Source: a virus
Virus record (IMG/VR): IMGVR_UViG_3300025913_000021
Span: 85,261-149,260 of that record
Strand: one strand, 5' to 3'
DNA length: 64,000 nucleotides
The position numbers and the translations under genes are program-made. Shown one piece after another: positions 13,903 through 22,214 of the stretch. The notes beneath the pieces are model-generated. The model had not been told where the DNA came from and ran no database searches. It was given only the letters and a program-made list of their open reading frames with translations. Position 1 is the first letter of the stretch, and each line of letters starts with the position of its first letter.

Positions 13903-14121
13903 TCAGGCGGGTGGGGTCTCCTCGACCCTGACCTGATCCATGAGTCCGGCGTCCACGACGACCCGTGCCCCGTAGTAGTAGCCGGGGTACGGATTGTCGA
14001 AGTCGGCGAAGCTCGCGATCGGGTAGCCAGGGCCGACGTGCACGACCGGGCCGGGCCACTGACACGCACGCAGGCGCGTCAGCAGCTCGGCCTCGGTCAG
14101 CCGGGCAGGTTCGTCGGTCAC
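13903..14121 (-). CDS. Hypothetical protein, 72 aa
   Basis: GTG start in a GTGA overlap with the upstream zinc-ribbon gene. The sequence includes a helix (EAELLTRLRACQW) and a Gly/Tyr-rich stretch (NPYPGYYYGARVVVD). No family recognised. Confidence 0.65.
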   Translation of the reverse strand: MTDEPARLTEAELLTRLRACQWPGPVVHVGPGYPIASFADFDNPYPGYYYGARVVVDAGLMDQVRVEETPPA

Positions 14122-14570
14122 GAGCGGTGCTTCGTCACCAGCTCGACGGCCTTGGCCTCGGTGATCTTCTTGAACGCCTTGACGCCCTCGTGCTTGCCCC
14201 GTCGCTTGTAGACGAGCCAGTTCTGCGTGCACTCGCCGCAGCGCCACACGGAACCGACGAACGTCCGATCGTCGATGTGCGGCAGGATGCAGGTGTGCTC
14301 GGGCGTGATCTTGAGGATCCACCCGGCCTCGCTCGTCTCGCCGACGAACGGCTTCGGCTCGACGCTGCCCTGTGCCTCCTTGGGCGTCTCCAGCACGGCC
14401 GGGGTGCCTCGGGCCGGGTCCTCGGGCTCGGTCTCGCCCGTGGAGACGATCGTGTCGGTGTCCGCGTGCTCGCACAGCGGGTCGTGCGGCTGGCTGGGCC
14501 TCTCGGCACCACACGACGGGCACGTCGCGGCGATGGTCGGGCTCTGATCCAGTTCCTGCGTCTGCGTCAT
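14118..14570 (-). CDS. Zinc-ribbon protein, 150 aa
   Basis: ATG 14570 follows GAGGAGCTGG. Cys pairs CPSC (about 17-20) and CGEC (about 111-114) plus CEH and CIL residues suggest two zinc sites, separated by an acidic linker. The C-terminal part is basic (KRRGKHEGVKAFKKITEAKAVE). The gene sits directly downstream of the primase-helicase gene, so a replication-associated DNA-binding role is conceivable but unproven. Confidence 0.7.
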   Translation of the reverse strand: MTQTQELDQSPTIAATCPSCGAERPSQPHDPLCEHADTDTIVSTGETEPEDPARGTPAVLETPKEAQGSVEPKPFVGETSEAGWILKITPEHTCILPHIDDRTFVGSVWRCGECTQNWLVYKRRGKHEGVKAFKKITEAKAVELVTKHRS

Positions 14571-14580
14571 TCCAGCTCCT

Positions 14581-16854
14581 CTAGCTGATCGCGGAAAGCT
14601 CCGGTTGGTCGTAGCTCTCCTCCTGCTTGTCGAACGCGTACTTCCAGGTGTACGGGTCGCCCCGCTTGCCCGAGCCGACGCGCTCGAAGTCCTTGCGGGT
14701 GTCCATGATGTCGATCAAGTGCATCTTGATCCGTCCAGGCTGGCACCCGAACCTGGCCGACGCCATGTGCAGGAACTCGTCCTCGATGACCGGGACGACC
14801 TCCAGCAGCACGTTGGCGACGTTCTCCGTGGACAGCGGCAAGCGCTTGGCGTGCACGCGCCGGTACGCCGCCGTGGTGCCCTCATCCTCGTCGTCCTCGG
14901 AGGAGAACTTGAACGGGGCGATCTCCGTGTAGTTGATCGACTCCTTGCCGCGCTTGAGCAGCAGCGGGTCCGGTGCAGCCGCGTCACGGAACGCGGTGAA
15001 GGAGCAGATCACGTCGTAGGGGTTGGCGACCGAGCGCTCCTTGAAGTTCAGCAGCACCGTGCCGTTGACCCAGCCGGTCCAGAGGAACGAACCGGCGACC
15101 GAATCGACATCCGGCATTTCGTTGCGGGCGTTGCTGCCCTTCTTCTGGTGGTGCGTGAGGATGATCGAGACGCCGGTCTCGGCGATCACCTCGTCCAGCA
15201 CCGCGAACACCTTGGTCAGTGAGCGCGAGGACTCGAAGTCGCCGCCGCCGAAGAACTTGTAGGCCGTGTCCAGGATGACGACCTCGGCGCTGTTGGCCGT
15301 CACCAGGTTGATCAACTGGTTGGCCGCGTTGTCGGCGTCGAGCCGCAGCGCGAAGTCGTGGTCGATGAGCAGCTTCTCCTCGGCGAGCTGATAGCCCGGC
15401 CGTCCGTCCATGAGCGTGTTGAGCCGGTCGTAGAGACTGCGCTTGCTCAGCTCACGGTCGAGCAGCAGCACTCTATGGCCGGGCGTCGGATTGCTGTTGG
15501 CGATCCCGAACCCCGGGAAGCCACCGCCCTTGCTCGTGGCCAGGAACGGGATGCCCGCCGCGATCGAGCACGCGAGGTTCTGCGCGAAGATGCTCTTGCC
15601 GACCTTCGGGGCTCCCGTGATCAGCAGCCGTCCACCCTTCGGCAGCAGACCGTTATCGACGAGGAACACCGCCTCCTCGGGAGGTGCCTGACGGATTTGG
15701 GCGAACGTCTGAACGACGAACGGTGACACCTTCGGCTTGCCGTCCACCAGCATGTCGAAGTCCATGAAGGTCTGGCCGTCGCGCATGATGAACTCGTTGA
15801 TGTCCGTCTTGGGCGCGCCCTCGGGCAGCGGCAGCACGACGTTGCGAGCCCGGTGCCCGAAGAAGTCCAGCAGCTTCGTCGCCGCGTCCTGGCCCGGGTT
15901 GTGCCCGGCGCAGTCCGCCTTCTCGACCGTGCCGCACTTCCGGCAGTTCTCGCGCTGATGCACGGCCGGGTTGTCGTTGTCCAGGACGATCACGATGTCC
16001 TTGGCGTGCATGAAGTATTGCGCCCACTCGGGCTTGAAGTTGGCCGCGCCCGGCAGCGACACCGCCATCTTCCCGTTGCGGGCGAGCAGCATCGCCTTGA
16101 ACTCGCCCTCGCAGATGTAGACCCGGCCGCGCTCGTCACCGTTGGCGTGCCCTGGGTTGAACAGCCGCAGCGGGTCCTCGCGCACGGTGTCGTTCTGGCG
16201 CTCCCACCAATACTTCGACCCGTTGGGCCCGCCGTACATCGGCTTGCCCTTCTCGTTCACGCCGCGCTGCACCGGGTCGTAGTAGCGGAACGCGACCGGC
16301 CGACGACCCTCCAGGTAGGGGATGACGTAGTAGCCGCCGGAGTTCTTGCACTCCTCGATCTGCTCCTCCGTCATGCCCTCGGTGGGCTCCTTGACGTAGC
16401 GGTAGCCGATGCGGAAGCGGTCGATGATCTCGTCGTTGAGCCCCTTCTCGTACAGCACCTGGCGCAGGTCCGTTGTCAGACGCGCCTGGTACTTCTGGAG
16501 TTCGACGTTCTTGCTCTTGAAGCTCATCAAGAGCTGCGGGTCGTCGTTCACGCCGAAGAACTTCGAAAGGGTCTGGAGGTTGCCGCTCTCACCGCAGCTC
16601 GCCGCCTGGCAGTAATACTGCGAGGTCTTGGCGTCCAGGTAGAAGTGCGTCTTTTCGTTGCGGCCGAGCGAGCCTTCCTCCTCATGGAAGGGGCACTTGA
16701 ACTCGTACTGGCCGTTCTGCGGTGCGACGCGGCGGGAGAGGAACCCGTACTTCTCCAATAGCTGCTTGGCGGCTTCGCCCTCGTTCCTCGGCCCACTTGC
16801 CCTTTGTTCGGATTGGGCGCTACGCTGATCGGGCACCAGCATGAGACGAGCCAC
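14581..16854 (-). CDS. DNA primase-helicase fusion
   Basis: 757 residues. An N-terminal CHC2-type zinc finger is seen at 54-87 (CPFH, then C82 and C87). A Toprim domain follows, with the Glu of CEGEF at about 249-251 and LDNDN near 291-295. A RepA/DnaB-like ATPase follows, with Walker A GAPKVGKS (414-421), LLLDRELS, Walker B VVILDT and a sensor ILTHHQKK. The Toprim domain carries an inserted Cys cluster (CRKCG..ADC, about 304-315). It would prime and unwind DNA at the phage fork. The SSB-like, Sak4-like and exonuclease genes lie upstream in the same direction. Confidence 0.92.
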   Translation of the reverse strand: MARLMLVPDQRSAQSEQRASGPRNEGEAAKQLLEKYGFLSRRVAPQNGQYEFKCPFHEEEGSLGRNEKTHFYLDAKTSQYYCQAASCGESGNLQTLSKFFGVNDDPQLLMSFKSKNVELQKYQARLTTDLRQVLYEKGLNDEIIDRFRIGYRYVKEPTEGMTEEQIEECKNSGGYYVIPYLEGRRPVAFRYYDPVQRGVNEKGKPMYGGPNGSKYWWERQNDTVREDPLRLFNPGHANGDERGRVYICEGEFKAMLLARNGKMAVSLPGAANFKPEWAQYFMHAKDIVIVLDNDNPAVHQRENCRKCGTVEKADCAGHNPGQDAATKLLDFFGHRARNVVLPLPEGAPKTDINEFIMRDGQTFMDFDMLVDGKPKVSPFVVQTFAQIRQAPPEEAVFLVDNGLLPKGGRLLITGAPKVGKSIFAQNLACSIAAGIPFLATSKGGGFPGFGIANSNPTPGHRVLLLDRELSKRSLYDRLNTLMDGRPGYQLAEEKLLIDHDFALRLDADNAANQLINLVTANSAEVVILDTAYKFFGGGDFESSRSLTKVFAVLDEVIAETGVSIILTHHQKKGSNARNEMPDVDSVAGSFLWTGWVNGTVLLNFKERSVANPYDVICSFTAFRDAAAPDPLLLKRGKESINYTEIAPFKFSSEDDEDEGTTAAYRRVHAKRLPLSTENVANVLLEVVPVIEDEFLHMASARFGCQPGRIKMHLIDIMDTRKDFERVGSGKRGDPYTWKYAFDKQEESYDQPELSAIS

Positions 16855-16903
16855 GGTTCAGTTCCTATCTCTCTCGGGACGGGCGAAGTGCTTATCGTGC
16901 TGG

Positions 16904-16940
16904 GAGAGGGGTCCGAGCGGTCGAGGTTCGGACCCCTCTC
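16904..16940. terminator. Strong hairpin between SSB and primase genes
   Basis: 13-bp perfect stem (GAGAGGGGTCCGA/TCGGACCCCTCTC) with an 11-nt loop, 12 nt after the stop of the SSB-like gene. Likely a terminator or attenuator for leftward transcription into the primase gene. Confidence 0.75.
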
Positions 16941-16952
16941 AGCATCTTCCGC

Positions 16953-17543
16953 CTAGAACGGCGGGTCGTCGTCCGCCACCGCCCAGGCCGGGACCTGAGT
17001 AGACGGTGCCGGGACCTGCGGCTGGGATTGGACGGCCGTCTGAACGCTCGTCGGCTGCTGGCTCGGGGCGTCGTCCTTGAACAGCCCGGCCGGGATGTTG
17101 GCCGTGCCGCCGAGCGGACCTGCCGGGAGCATGTCGTCGATCTGGTGCCGACGGCTGCCGTCGTTGCGGACGTAGGAGCCGGTGACCGCCTTGGCCTGGC
17201 GACCGATGAGCAGGTCGGTGTCCAGCTCGAAGCCCGCGTCCAGCTCGCCCATGTTGAGCAGGGCCTCGCTCCAGCGACGGAGCTTGTTGTCCGGGTGCGT
17301 GGTGAAGCGGTTGCTGGTCGAGCCCCAGATGTTCGAGCCGATCAGCTCCATGTACTCCTCGTCGCCCTTGAAGCGGTCGGGGATGTCACGGATGACGCAC
17401 TTGAACTCCAGCTTGGTCCAGCCCTCGCCGCCGCCCTTCGGGGTGACGTTGCGCTCGCGGATGTCCTGGACCTCGATGAGGATCAGCGTCTCGTCCGGCA
17501 GGACGCCGAACTCCTTCGCTTCCTCCAACATCATCTTCGGCAT
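16953..17543 (-). CDS. Probable single-stranded DNA-binding protein (DUF669-like)
   Basis: 196 residues. The N-terminal about 130 residues are beta-rich with conserved-looking DETLILIEVQDIRERNV and KLEFKCVIRDIP, compatible with an OB-like or DUF669 fold. A Gln/Pro/Ser-rich linker follows and the protein ends in AVADDDPPF, an acidic hydrophobic tip like the DDDIPF tail by which bacterial SSBs recruit partners. It sits between the Sak4-like ATPase and the primase-helicase, the usual replication-recombination neighbourhood. Confidence 0.75.
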   Translation of the reverse strand: MPKMMLEEAKEFGVLPDETLILIEVQDIRERNVTPKGGGEGWTKLEFKCVIRDIPDRFKGDEEYMELIGSNIWGSTSNRFTTHPDNKLRRWSEALLNMGELDAGFELDTDLLIGRQAKAVTGSYVRNDGSRRHQIDDMLPAGPLGGTANIPAGLFKDDAPSQQPTSVQTAVQSQPQVPAPSTQVPAWAVADDDPPF

Positions 17544-17594
17544 TGCTGTACTCGCTCTCTGGTATCGGCGTTATCGCTGGGATCTGCTGGCGTC

Positions 17595-19136
17595 TCAGAC
17601 CGACGCCTTGGTCTTGCTCTCGGCCTTGTAGTCCTTCACGCACAAGGGCTTCTGGAAGCGGGTCATGGCGAGGTTGGCGATGTCCACGTCGTCCACCACC
17701 TCCCCACACGTCGCGCACTTGGTGCCTGGCACGACCTCGCGTCCAATCTCCACGCCGCCTAGCTGGTCCTTCACGAGCGCCACGGCCTCGTCCATCTGGG
17801 CCTGCTCGGAAGTCCCCGTTTCGGGAGGCGTAGGAGTTGCATCGGCCGAGGGAGCCGGGGTTGTCACCTCCTCTGCGGGCTCCACGGGAGGCTTCGGCGG
17901 GGTCTCGACGTTTCCGACGCCCGTCTGAACGCCGGGCAGGTCCCCGGCGTAGGCGTCGTACGCCTTGAGGTAGTCGATGATCGTCCCCCGGTCGGTGACC
18001 TGACCGGCCAGAGCGTCGGCCTTCACCGCGACGAACCACTTCGCGATCATGCGGGCCTTGCCCAGAGTCCAGGTCTGGATGTCGGCCGGAAGCGCCAGAG
18101 AATGGGCCATGTAGTGCTTCGTGAGGACCTGGAGACCGCCCGCGTTGATCGGCTTGTCGTCGTCCGACAGGGGCACGCCGGGGGTCGTCGCCTCGGTCGG
18201 CTGCGGCGCGGGAGCCGGTGCTGCGGCGGGAGCAGGTTCGGGCGCGCTGGGCGCTTGTGCCGTGCTCACGTTTTGAGCGCCAGTTGGAGCCTGCTCGGGC
18301 TCCGGGAGGTTGGCGATCTTGATGCCCTCGGTCGCCTGCGGCTGAGCCACCGGCTTCGGCGCATCCACCGTGATCTCGGTCGGGTTCTGGCTCGGCACGT
18401 CGCGCTTGATGCCCTTGAACACCGCATCGAACAGCGTCGAGAACTTCGGCTCGCTGATCTCCGGCACCCGGCCCGCCGCCCGGTTGCCCAGACTCGGGTT
18501 CTTGAGGTCGCCCTCGTTCTTGAGGAAGTACGCGATCTTCGGGTTGCCCTGCGCGTCCACCTGCCGGTCGCGGAACGCGAGCAGCGAGAAGTCCACGAAG
18601 CCCGCCACCTCGTCCTTGATCCCGCCCTGGAGCGCGGGAGCGTAAATGAGCCTCGACTCGTCGTCCTGCGTGGTGCTCGTGTGCACCGTGAAGATCACGT
18701 TCATCGGCAGCGCGACGAACGCCTTGAGGATCGTCGCCATGCGCTCCTTGAGCGTGCCCCAGTCGGCCTGCTGCATGGACGTGCGTCGGTTTTCCTTGAG
18801 GATCTCCTTCTTGAGCATCTCCTGCCAGGCGTCGAGCGTGTCGATCGCCACCGTGTCGATCTGCGGCAGGCCGAGCTGCTTCGCCGCCTTCGAGCGCATC
18901 GTGTCGTCCTGGAGGACGGTGTGCAGCGTCTGGAGCTTGTCCGTGCCGTCGATCTCGACGTACGGGATGTCCATGTGCGCGATGGACATCAGGCCCGCCT
19001 CCACGGCCGCGACGACGATGTTCGGCGCGGTCGCCAGGAAGGTGGTCTTGCCGGACTTCGGTGGACCCTGCAACAGGATCTTGAGGTAGCGCGGGTAGTC
19101 GGCATCACCCGTGCGCTTGAACGCGAACTGAGCCAT
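17595..19136 (-). CDS. Sak4-like ATPase with zinc-ribbon tail
   Basis: 513 residues. Walker A GPPKSGKTT (about 24-32), a Walker B-like segment (DTVAIDTLDAW, about 94-104) and NVIFTVHTST fit the RecA-like AAA ATPases of phage Sak4 type, which promote single-strand annealing or strand exchange. A Pro/Ala/Thr-rich linker (about 260-340) leads to a helical region and a C-terminal CATCG..LCV cysteine motif. At 513 residues it is longer than usual Sak4 (about 220), so the C-terminal extension is extra. Neighbours: winged-helix gene and SSB. Confidence 0.8.
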   Translation of the reverse strand: MAQFAFKRTGDADYPRYLKILLQGPPKSGKTTFLATAPNIVVAAVEAGLMSIAHMDIPYVEIDGTDKLQTLHTVLQDDTMRSKAAKQLGLPQIDTVAIDTLDAWQEMLKKEILKENRRTSMQQADWGTLKERMATILKAFVALPMNVIFTVHTSTTQDDESRLIYAPALQGGIKDEVAGFVDFSLLAFRDRQVDAQGNPKIAYFLKNEGDLKNPSLGNRAAGRVPEISEPKFSTLFDAVFKGIKRDVPSQNPTEITVDAPKPVAQPQATEGIKIANLPEPEQAPTGAQNVSTAQAPSAPEPAPAAAPAPAPQPTEATTPGVPLSDDDKPINAGGLQVLTKHYMAHSLALPADIQTWTLGKARMIAKWFVAVKADALAGQVTDRGTIIDYLKAYDAYAGDLPGVQTGVGNVETPPKPPVEPAEEVTTPAPSADATPTPPETGTSEQAQMDEAVALVKDQLGGVEIGREVVPGTKCATCGEVVDDVDIANLAMTRFQKPLCVKDYKAESKTKASV

Positions 19137-19160
19137 TCCAATCTCTCTCTCTGTTGGGGA

Positions 19161-19193
19161 CCGCGCGGGGTCGGCCGAGGTAACCCCGCGCGG
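19161..19193. terminator. Hairpin after the winged-helix gene
   Basis: Perfect 11-bp stem CCGCGCGGGGT/ACCCCGCGCGG with an 11-nt loop, between the stop at 19206 and the ATPase start at 19136. It lies in the right place to end leftward transcription. Confidence 0.7.
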
Positions 19194-19205
19194 CCGGTCC
19201 TGTTC

Positions 19206-19595
19206 CTACGTCGCCCGCCACACGGTCTGTGGCGACTGATGAGAACTCATCCGCGTCTGGCCGGTGTCCACGACGAAGCCGTCGCGCACCAGCTCCCGCA
19301 CTCGCGGGCCGACGTGGCTGTACTCCATGCCGAGCCTGGTGCCCAGCTCCTCGTAGGTCAGTCCGTTCGTACCGGCAGCGGTGATCGCGTCCAGGCACAA
19401 GCGGCGGTTGGTTCCGGCCTTCGGTGCTCCTGCTCGGGCACCGGCCTTCTGCACGGCGTTGTCGGTCGAGGCGCTCAACGTCGGCGGGTTGCGTGGGATC
19501 GACTTGCCCGCGTTCGAGGGGCACGTCGGGTCGGTGCACTGCATGGTCGCCGTGTCCTTGCTGACCTGCATGCACTGGAGGCAACGGACCTTCAT
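19206..19595 (-). CDS. Winged-helix regulator with zinc-ribbon N-terminus
   Basis: 129 residues from ATG 19595 (TGATG overlap). CLQC (5-8) with CTDPTC (about 20-25) form a zinc-ribbon. After a linker, about residues 62-120 (LCLDAITAAGTNGLTYEELGTRLG, then a recognition helix and VRDGFVV) resemble a winged helix-turn-helix of the MarR/PadR or DUF-type. This fits a DNA-binding regulator. A hairpin follows the gene. Confidence 0.7.
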   Translation of the reverse strand: MKVRCLQCMQVSKDTATMQCTDPTCPSNAGKSIPRNPPTLSASTDNAVQKAGARAGAPKAGTNRRLCLDAITAAGTNGLTYEELGTRLGMEYSHVGPRVRELVRDGFVVDTGQTRMSSHQSPQTVWRAT

Positions 19596-20086
19596 CAGTG
19601 CCCCACGTACCCGATCCCCACGTGATCGGTGTAAGCGTCCATGCTGATCAACTCGACGCCTCGGTTGACCGAACCGACGATGCCGGTCGCGTTGACGACG
19701 GCGCGGGAGAGCTTGCCCTGCTTGCCGACGAACACCGCGACGTGGCTGACGCTGTTCGGGTGCGTGATCGAGCCGTAGTAGAACACCAGATCGCCGGGCT
19801 TGATCCAGAACATCGGCCAGTGCAGAGCACCGTGACCGGCGTCGTGCAGCGTCTTGCCGTGCTCGTCGATGCGGATGCCTCGGGCCACCGTGCGCACGCC
19901 GGGCGCGGTGATGAGCGCACCGGAGTTGTGCGGCAGCTCGATGAACGGCTTCCAGGCAGCGAGCACCGAGCCGGAGCAGTCGTAGCTGTTCGGGCCCGCC
20001 GCGCCCCACTGGTAGGGCTTGCCGAGCTGACTCAGCGCACGCTGTACGACCTCGGTGCGCTGCAAGTCGGTGAATCGGACGCTCAT
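19595..20086 (-). CDS. NlpC/P60 cell-wall hydrolase
   Basis: 163 residues from ATG 20086 (ATGA overlap). A catalytic Cys in NSYDCSGSV (about 34-42) and a His in SHVAVFVG (about 115-122) follow the order of the NlpC/P60 peptidase family, with a helical N-terminus (VQRALSQLGKPYQWG). It cleaves peptide stems of peptidoglycan. There is no signal peptide. Placed in the replication region, it may be a second lysis enzyme or act in host-wall entry; which is unclear. Confidence 0.82.
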   Translation of the reverse strand: MSVRFTDLQRTEVVQRALSQLGKPYQWGAAGPNSYDCSGSVLAAWKPFIELPHNSGALITAPGVRTVARGIRIDEHGKTLHDAGHGALHWPMFWIKPGDLVFYYGSITHPNSVSHVAVFVGKQGKLSRAVVNATGIVGSVNRGVELISMDAYTDHVGIGYVGH

Positions 20087-20370
20087 CCGATCTGCACCTC
20101 CACCCATCCATCCTCGGGATCGGTCATCTTGACCATCGTGAGCTTGTAGTGCATGGCGATGAGATCGACCTGGGCCAGCGAGTCCTCGCGGACCATGCCC
20201 TTCCACCAGGGCCGGTACCTCAGCGTCGCCATGATCTCGCCGCAGGCCCATCCGGCGACGAACGCCTCGTCGTCGTACGGCCCGCCTCGCGAAGTGACGA
20301 CGGTGAACGGCATGACCAGGCTGAACTCCTGGCCACCCTCGTCGGTGAAGTGCTGATCGTCGTCGGTCAC
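20083..20370 (-). CDS. Hypothetical protein, 95 aa
   Basis: GTG 20370 overlaps the upstream gene's stop (GTGA); the open frame extends upstream but lies in that gene. The protein looks alpha/beta (FSLVMPFTVVTSRGGP, DEAFVAGWACGEIMATLRY), like a small globular phage protein. Function unknown. Confidence 0.65.
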   Translation of the reverse strand: MTDDDQHFTDEGGQEFSLVMPFTVVTSRGGPYDDEAFVAGWACGEIMATLRYRPWWKGMVREDSLAQVDLIAMHYKLTMVKMTDPEDGWVEVQIG

Positions 20371-20498
20371 AACGCCCACTCCGTTCCGCAGGAGCACTTC
20401 ACGAGCAGTCCCTTCGCACTGATGTCCCAGAGCGGCGCGGAGACGCGGCGCTCCTCCTGCTTGTGCTTGAGCACCTTGCGGTGCCACCAGCGGTTCAC
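20367..20498 (-). CDS. Small basic protein, 43 aa
   Basis: GTG 20498 in a GTGA overlap with the LexA-like gene; the stop overlaps the next start in the same manner. The sequence is basic and aromatic (NRWWHRKVLKHKQEERR) then CSCG near the end. The double coupling supports it as a real gene despite its size. Function unknown. Confidence 0.55.
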   Translation of the reverse strand: MNRWWHRKVLKHKQEERRVSAPLWDISAKGLLVKCSCGTEWAL

Positions 20499-20725
20499 GG
20501 GATCAACTGGATCGCTCGGGCGGTGTTCTCGCCGCGCTTGATCCATCCCTGCATTTCCAGTCGGCGCAGTCGGCTCTGCACGGTGGACGTGCTCGACAAC
20601 CCGACGGCCTTGCCGATCTCACGCACCGTCGGAGCCCAGCCGGTCTCCTCGATGTGCTTTTGGATGAACGTCAGAATCTTCTTGTCGTGGGCGGTGGGCT
20701 TGGGTCGCTCGATGACGGCCTTCAC
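20495..20725 (-). CDS. LexA-like DNA-binding domain protein
   Basis: 76 residues from GTG 20725 (GTGA overlap with the exonuclease). The sequence KKILTFIQKHIEETGWAPTV then IGKAVGLSSTSTVQSRLRRL is a good match for the winged helix of LexA (recognition helix STSTVQSRLRRLEMQG). The usual C-terminal S24 autoprotease with its Ser-Lys dyad is absent. It would bind DNA without SOS-type self-cleavage. It could bind host SOS boxes or phage operators such as the one at 21630-21645. Confidence 0.78.
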   Translation of the reverse strand: MKAVIERPKPTAHDKKILTFIQKHIEETGWAPTVREIGKAVGLSSTSTVQSRLRRLEMQGWIKRGENTARAIQLIP

Positions 20726-21528
20726 TCCAGTCCCTCCTCGGCTCGTGATGGCAACCCGCAGACCTTCCGGAACTCGCAGAACTCGCACTTCTCGCCGGAC
20801 AGGTCCGGCACGAAGATCCCGAGAGCGATGCTCTGCTCGATCTGGTCGCACGCGTAGCGCAGACGGTTGTAGTGCATCTGGGTGCGTTGCCCGGCGGTGA
20901 TCCGCTTCGGTGCACGAAGCTGCACCCACTCGCCCTCGCGGGGCGCGTTGGCCAGCTCGGTGAACAGTCGCGGGCCGTCGGGGATGTTGGCCCAGAACTC
21001 CTGCTGGGTGGTCGCGTAGCAGTAGGCGGAGAACTGCACGTCGTGTGCGAGGTAGTCCCTCGTCGGCTGCTTGCTGCCGGTCTTGTAGTCGCTGATCAGG
21101 ACGCTGTACGAGCCGTCCTTCTGGGTTCGCAGGCACACCTTGTCGGCCGTGCCCGCGAGGGTGCTGCCGTCACCGATGGGGACCTCGAACTGGTACTCAC
21201 GGGCGAGCACGATGTCGGTGTCCCACTGGATCAAGGACCACCAGTCGCGCAGGATGCGGTAGCCCAGGTCGGTGTAGGTCGAGTGGTCGTATCGGGGGAT
21301 CAGGTAGTCGTAGTCGAGATCGAAGTCCGCGAGGTGTTGCCAGATCGCGGTGAAACGATCTATGCCGACCTGCGGGTCGTAGGCCAGCTCCATCTGCATC
21401 ACGGCATCGTGGATCGCCGTGCCGAAGCTCATCGCGCTGGACTGTTCGCGCGGTGCTCCCTGATCTTGGAAGCGATACCGCAGCGAGCACTCCGTGAACA
21501 ACTTGATGGTGGACTGGCGGAACTGCAT
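20722..21528 (-). CDS. Cas4/RecB-type PD-(D/E)XK exonuclease
   Basis: 268 residues; ATG 21528 has GGGAGGGTGAC upstream. Cys14 (in FTECSLRYRF) with C-terminal CEFCEFRKVC make the four-Cys iron-sulfur set of Cas4/AddB-like nucleases. The catalytic core shows a His near residue 40, the Asp of LAGTADKVC and the DxK motif in LISDYKTGSK. It should resect DNA ends and act with the Sak4-like and SSB-like proteins. Start of the leftward replication operon: the promoter with operator lies upstream. Confidence 0.87.
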   Translation of the reverse strand: MQFRQSTIKLFTECSLRYRFQDQGAPREQSSAMSFGTAIHDAVMQMELAYDPQVGIDRFTAIWQHLADFDLDYDYLIPRYDHSTYTDLGYRILRDWWSLIQWDTDIVLAREYQFEVPIGDGSTLAGTADKVCLRTQKDGSYSVLISDYKTGSKQPTRDYLAHDVQFSAYCYATTQQEFWANIPDGPRLFTELANAPREGEWVQLRAPKRITAGQRTQMHYNRLRYACDQIEQSIALGIFVPDLSGEKCEFCEFRKVCGLPSRAEEGLE

Positions 21529-21621
21529 GCCAGTCACCCTCCCACCCACCACTGACAAGAACGGCCCGTCGAATCCGAACATCGGACCCGTTTGTTCGAG
21601 TCGTTCGAGGCGGTGTCGAGG

Positions 21622-21651
21622 AAGTTAGCACCCTCTACAGAGGGTCACCAA
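21622..21651 (-). promoter_or_regulatory. Promoter with a palindrome filling its spacer
   Basis: Minus strand: TTGGTG (21651-21646), 18-nt spacer, TAACTT (21627-21622). The spacer holds the palindrome ACCCTCT-GT-AGAGGGT (21645-21630), 7-bp arms. Any protein bound there would block RNA polymerase. The exonuclease start is about 90 nt downstream. Confidence 0.55.
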
Positions 21652-21733
21652 GACCCAGTTTTTGCCCGTCTTTGTTCGGATTGGCAGGCTGTTCGGACGA
21701 ACGTCCGTTCCTGCTCGTTCACAGAGAGTACGC

Positions 21734-22204
21734 CTAGTTTCCTGGCGTCGCCGGGCCTGCTGGGGACTCGCCTGTGGACTGCACCGACCCGATCTTCCCG
21801 ACGCTCATCGAGTGCCGACTCACGTAGCTCATCGGCTGGTCGGACACGTCGGTCCTGGGTGGGAGGCCGAGCTTCTCGTCGGTGACGCCCTTGCGCTGGA
21901 GCTTGTCGCTGATGCCGCTGGGCTTCCATACCCGCAGGTACGAACCCTCGGCCAGCAGCCACGTCGTGACCGCGCTGATCACGCTGGCCTGCCACACGAA
22001 GTGCTGGTTCGCCTTGATCGCGTCGAGCCACTGAGTGAGCACGGCCGAGACGCCGGATAGACCCGCGAGGATCGCAGCCTTGAGCCCCTTGTTCATGGAC
22101 TCGTTGGTGAAGTAGCCAACCGCGTTCGGCAGGACGATGCCGATGATCAGCGAGATCACGCCCGCCGTGTTGAAGGCGACCGCGACTGGGGCGTTGGAGG
22201 ACAT
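21734..22204 (-). CDS. Putative holin
   Basis: 156 residues from ATG 22204, with AAGGGA upstream. Two hydrophobic segments are visible: AGVISLIIGIVLPNAVGYF (about 14-32) and about 42-90 (AAILAGLSGVSAVL, then a further weaker helix ASVISAVTTWLLAEG), followed by a polar, disordered C-terminus. This is the pattern of two- or three-helix phage holins. It lies next to other membrane genes, but the endolysin is 13 kb away. Confidence 0.6.
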   Translation of the reverse strand: MSSNAPVAVAFNTAGVISLIIGIVLPNAVGYFTNESMNKGLKAAILAGLSGVSAVLTQWLDAIKANQHFVWQASVISAVTTWLLAEGSYLRVWKPSGISDKLQRKGVTDEKLGLPPRTDVSDQPMSYVSRHSMSVGKIGSVQSTGESPAGPATPGN

Positions 22205-22214
22205 GGATTCCCTT

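Noticed and set aside
16801-16815. Recurrent TTTGTTCGGATTGG-like string
   Set aside because: Several copies of TGTTCGG occur in both coding and intergenic DNA, so no specific regulatory role can be claimed.
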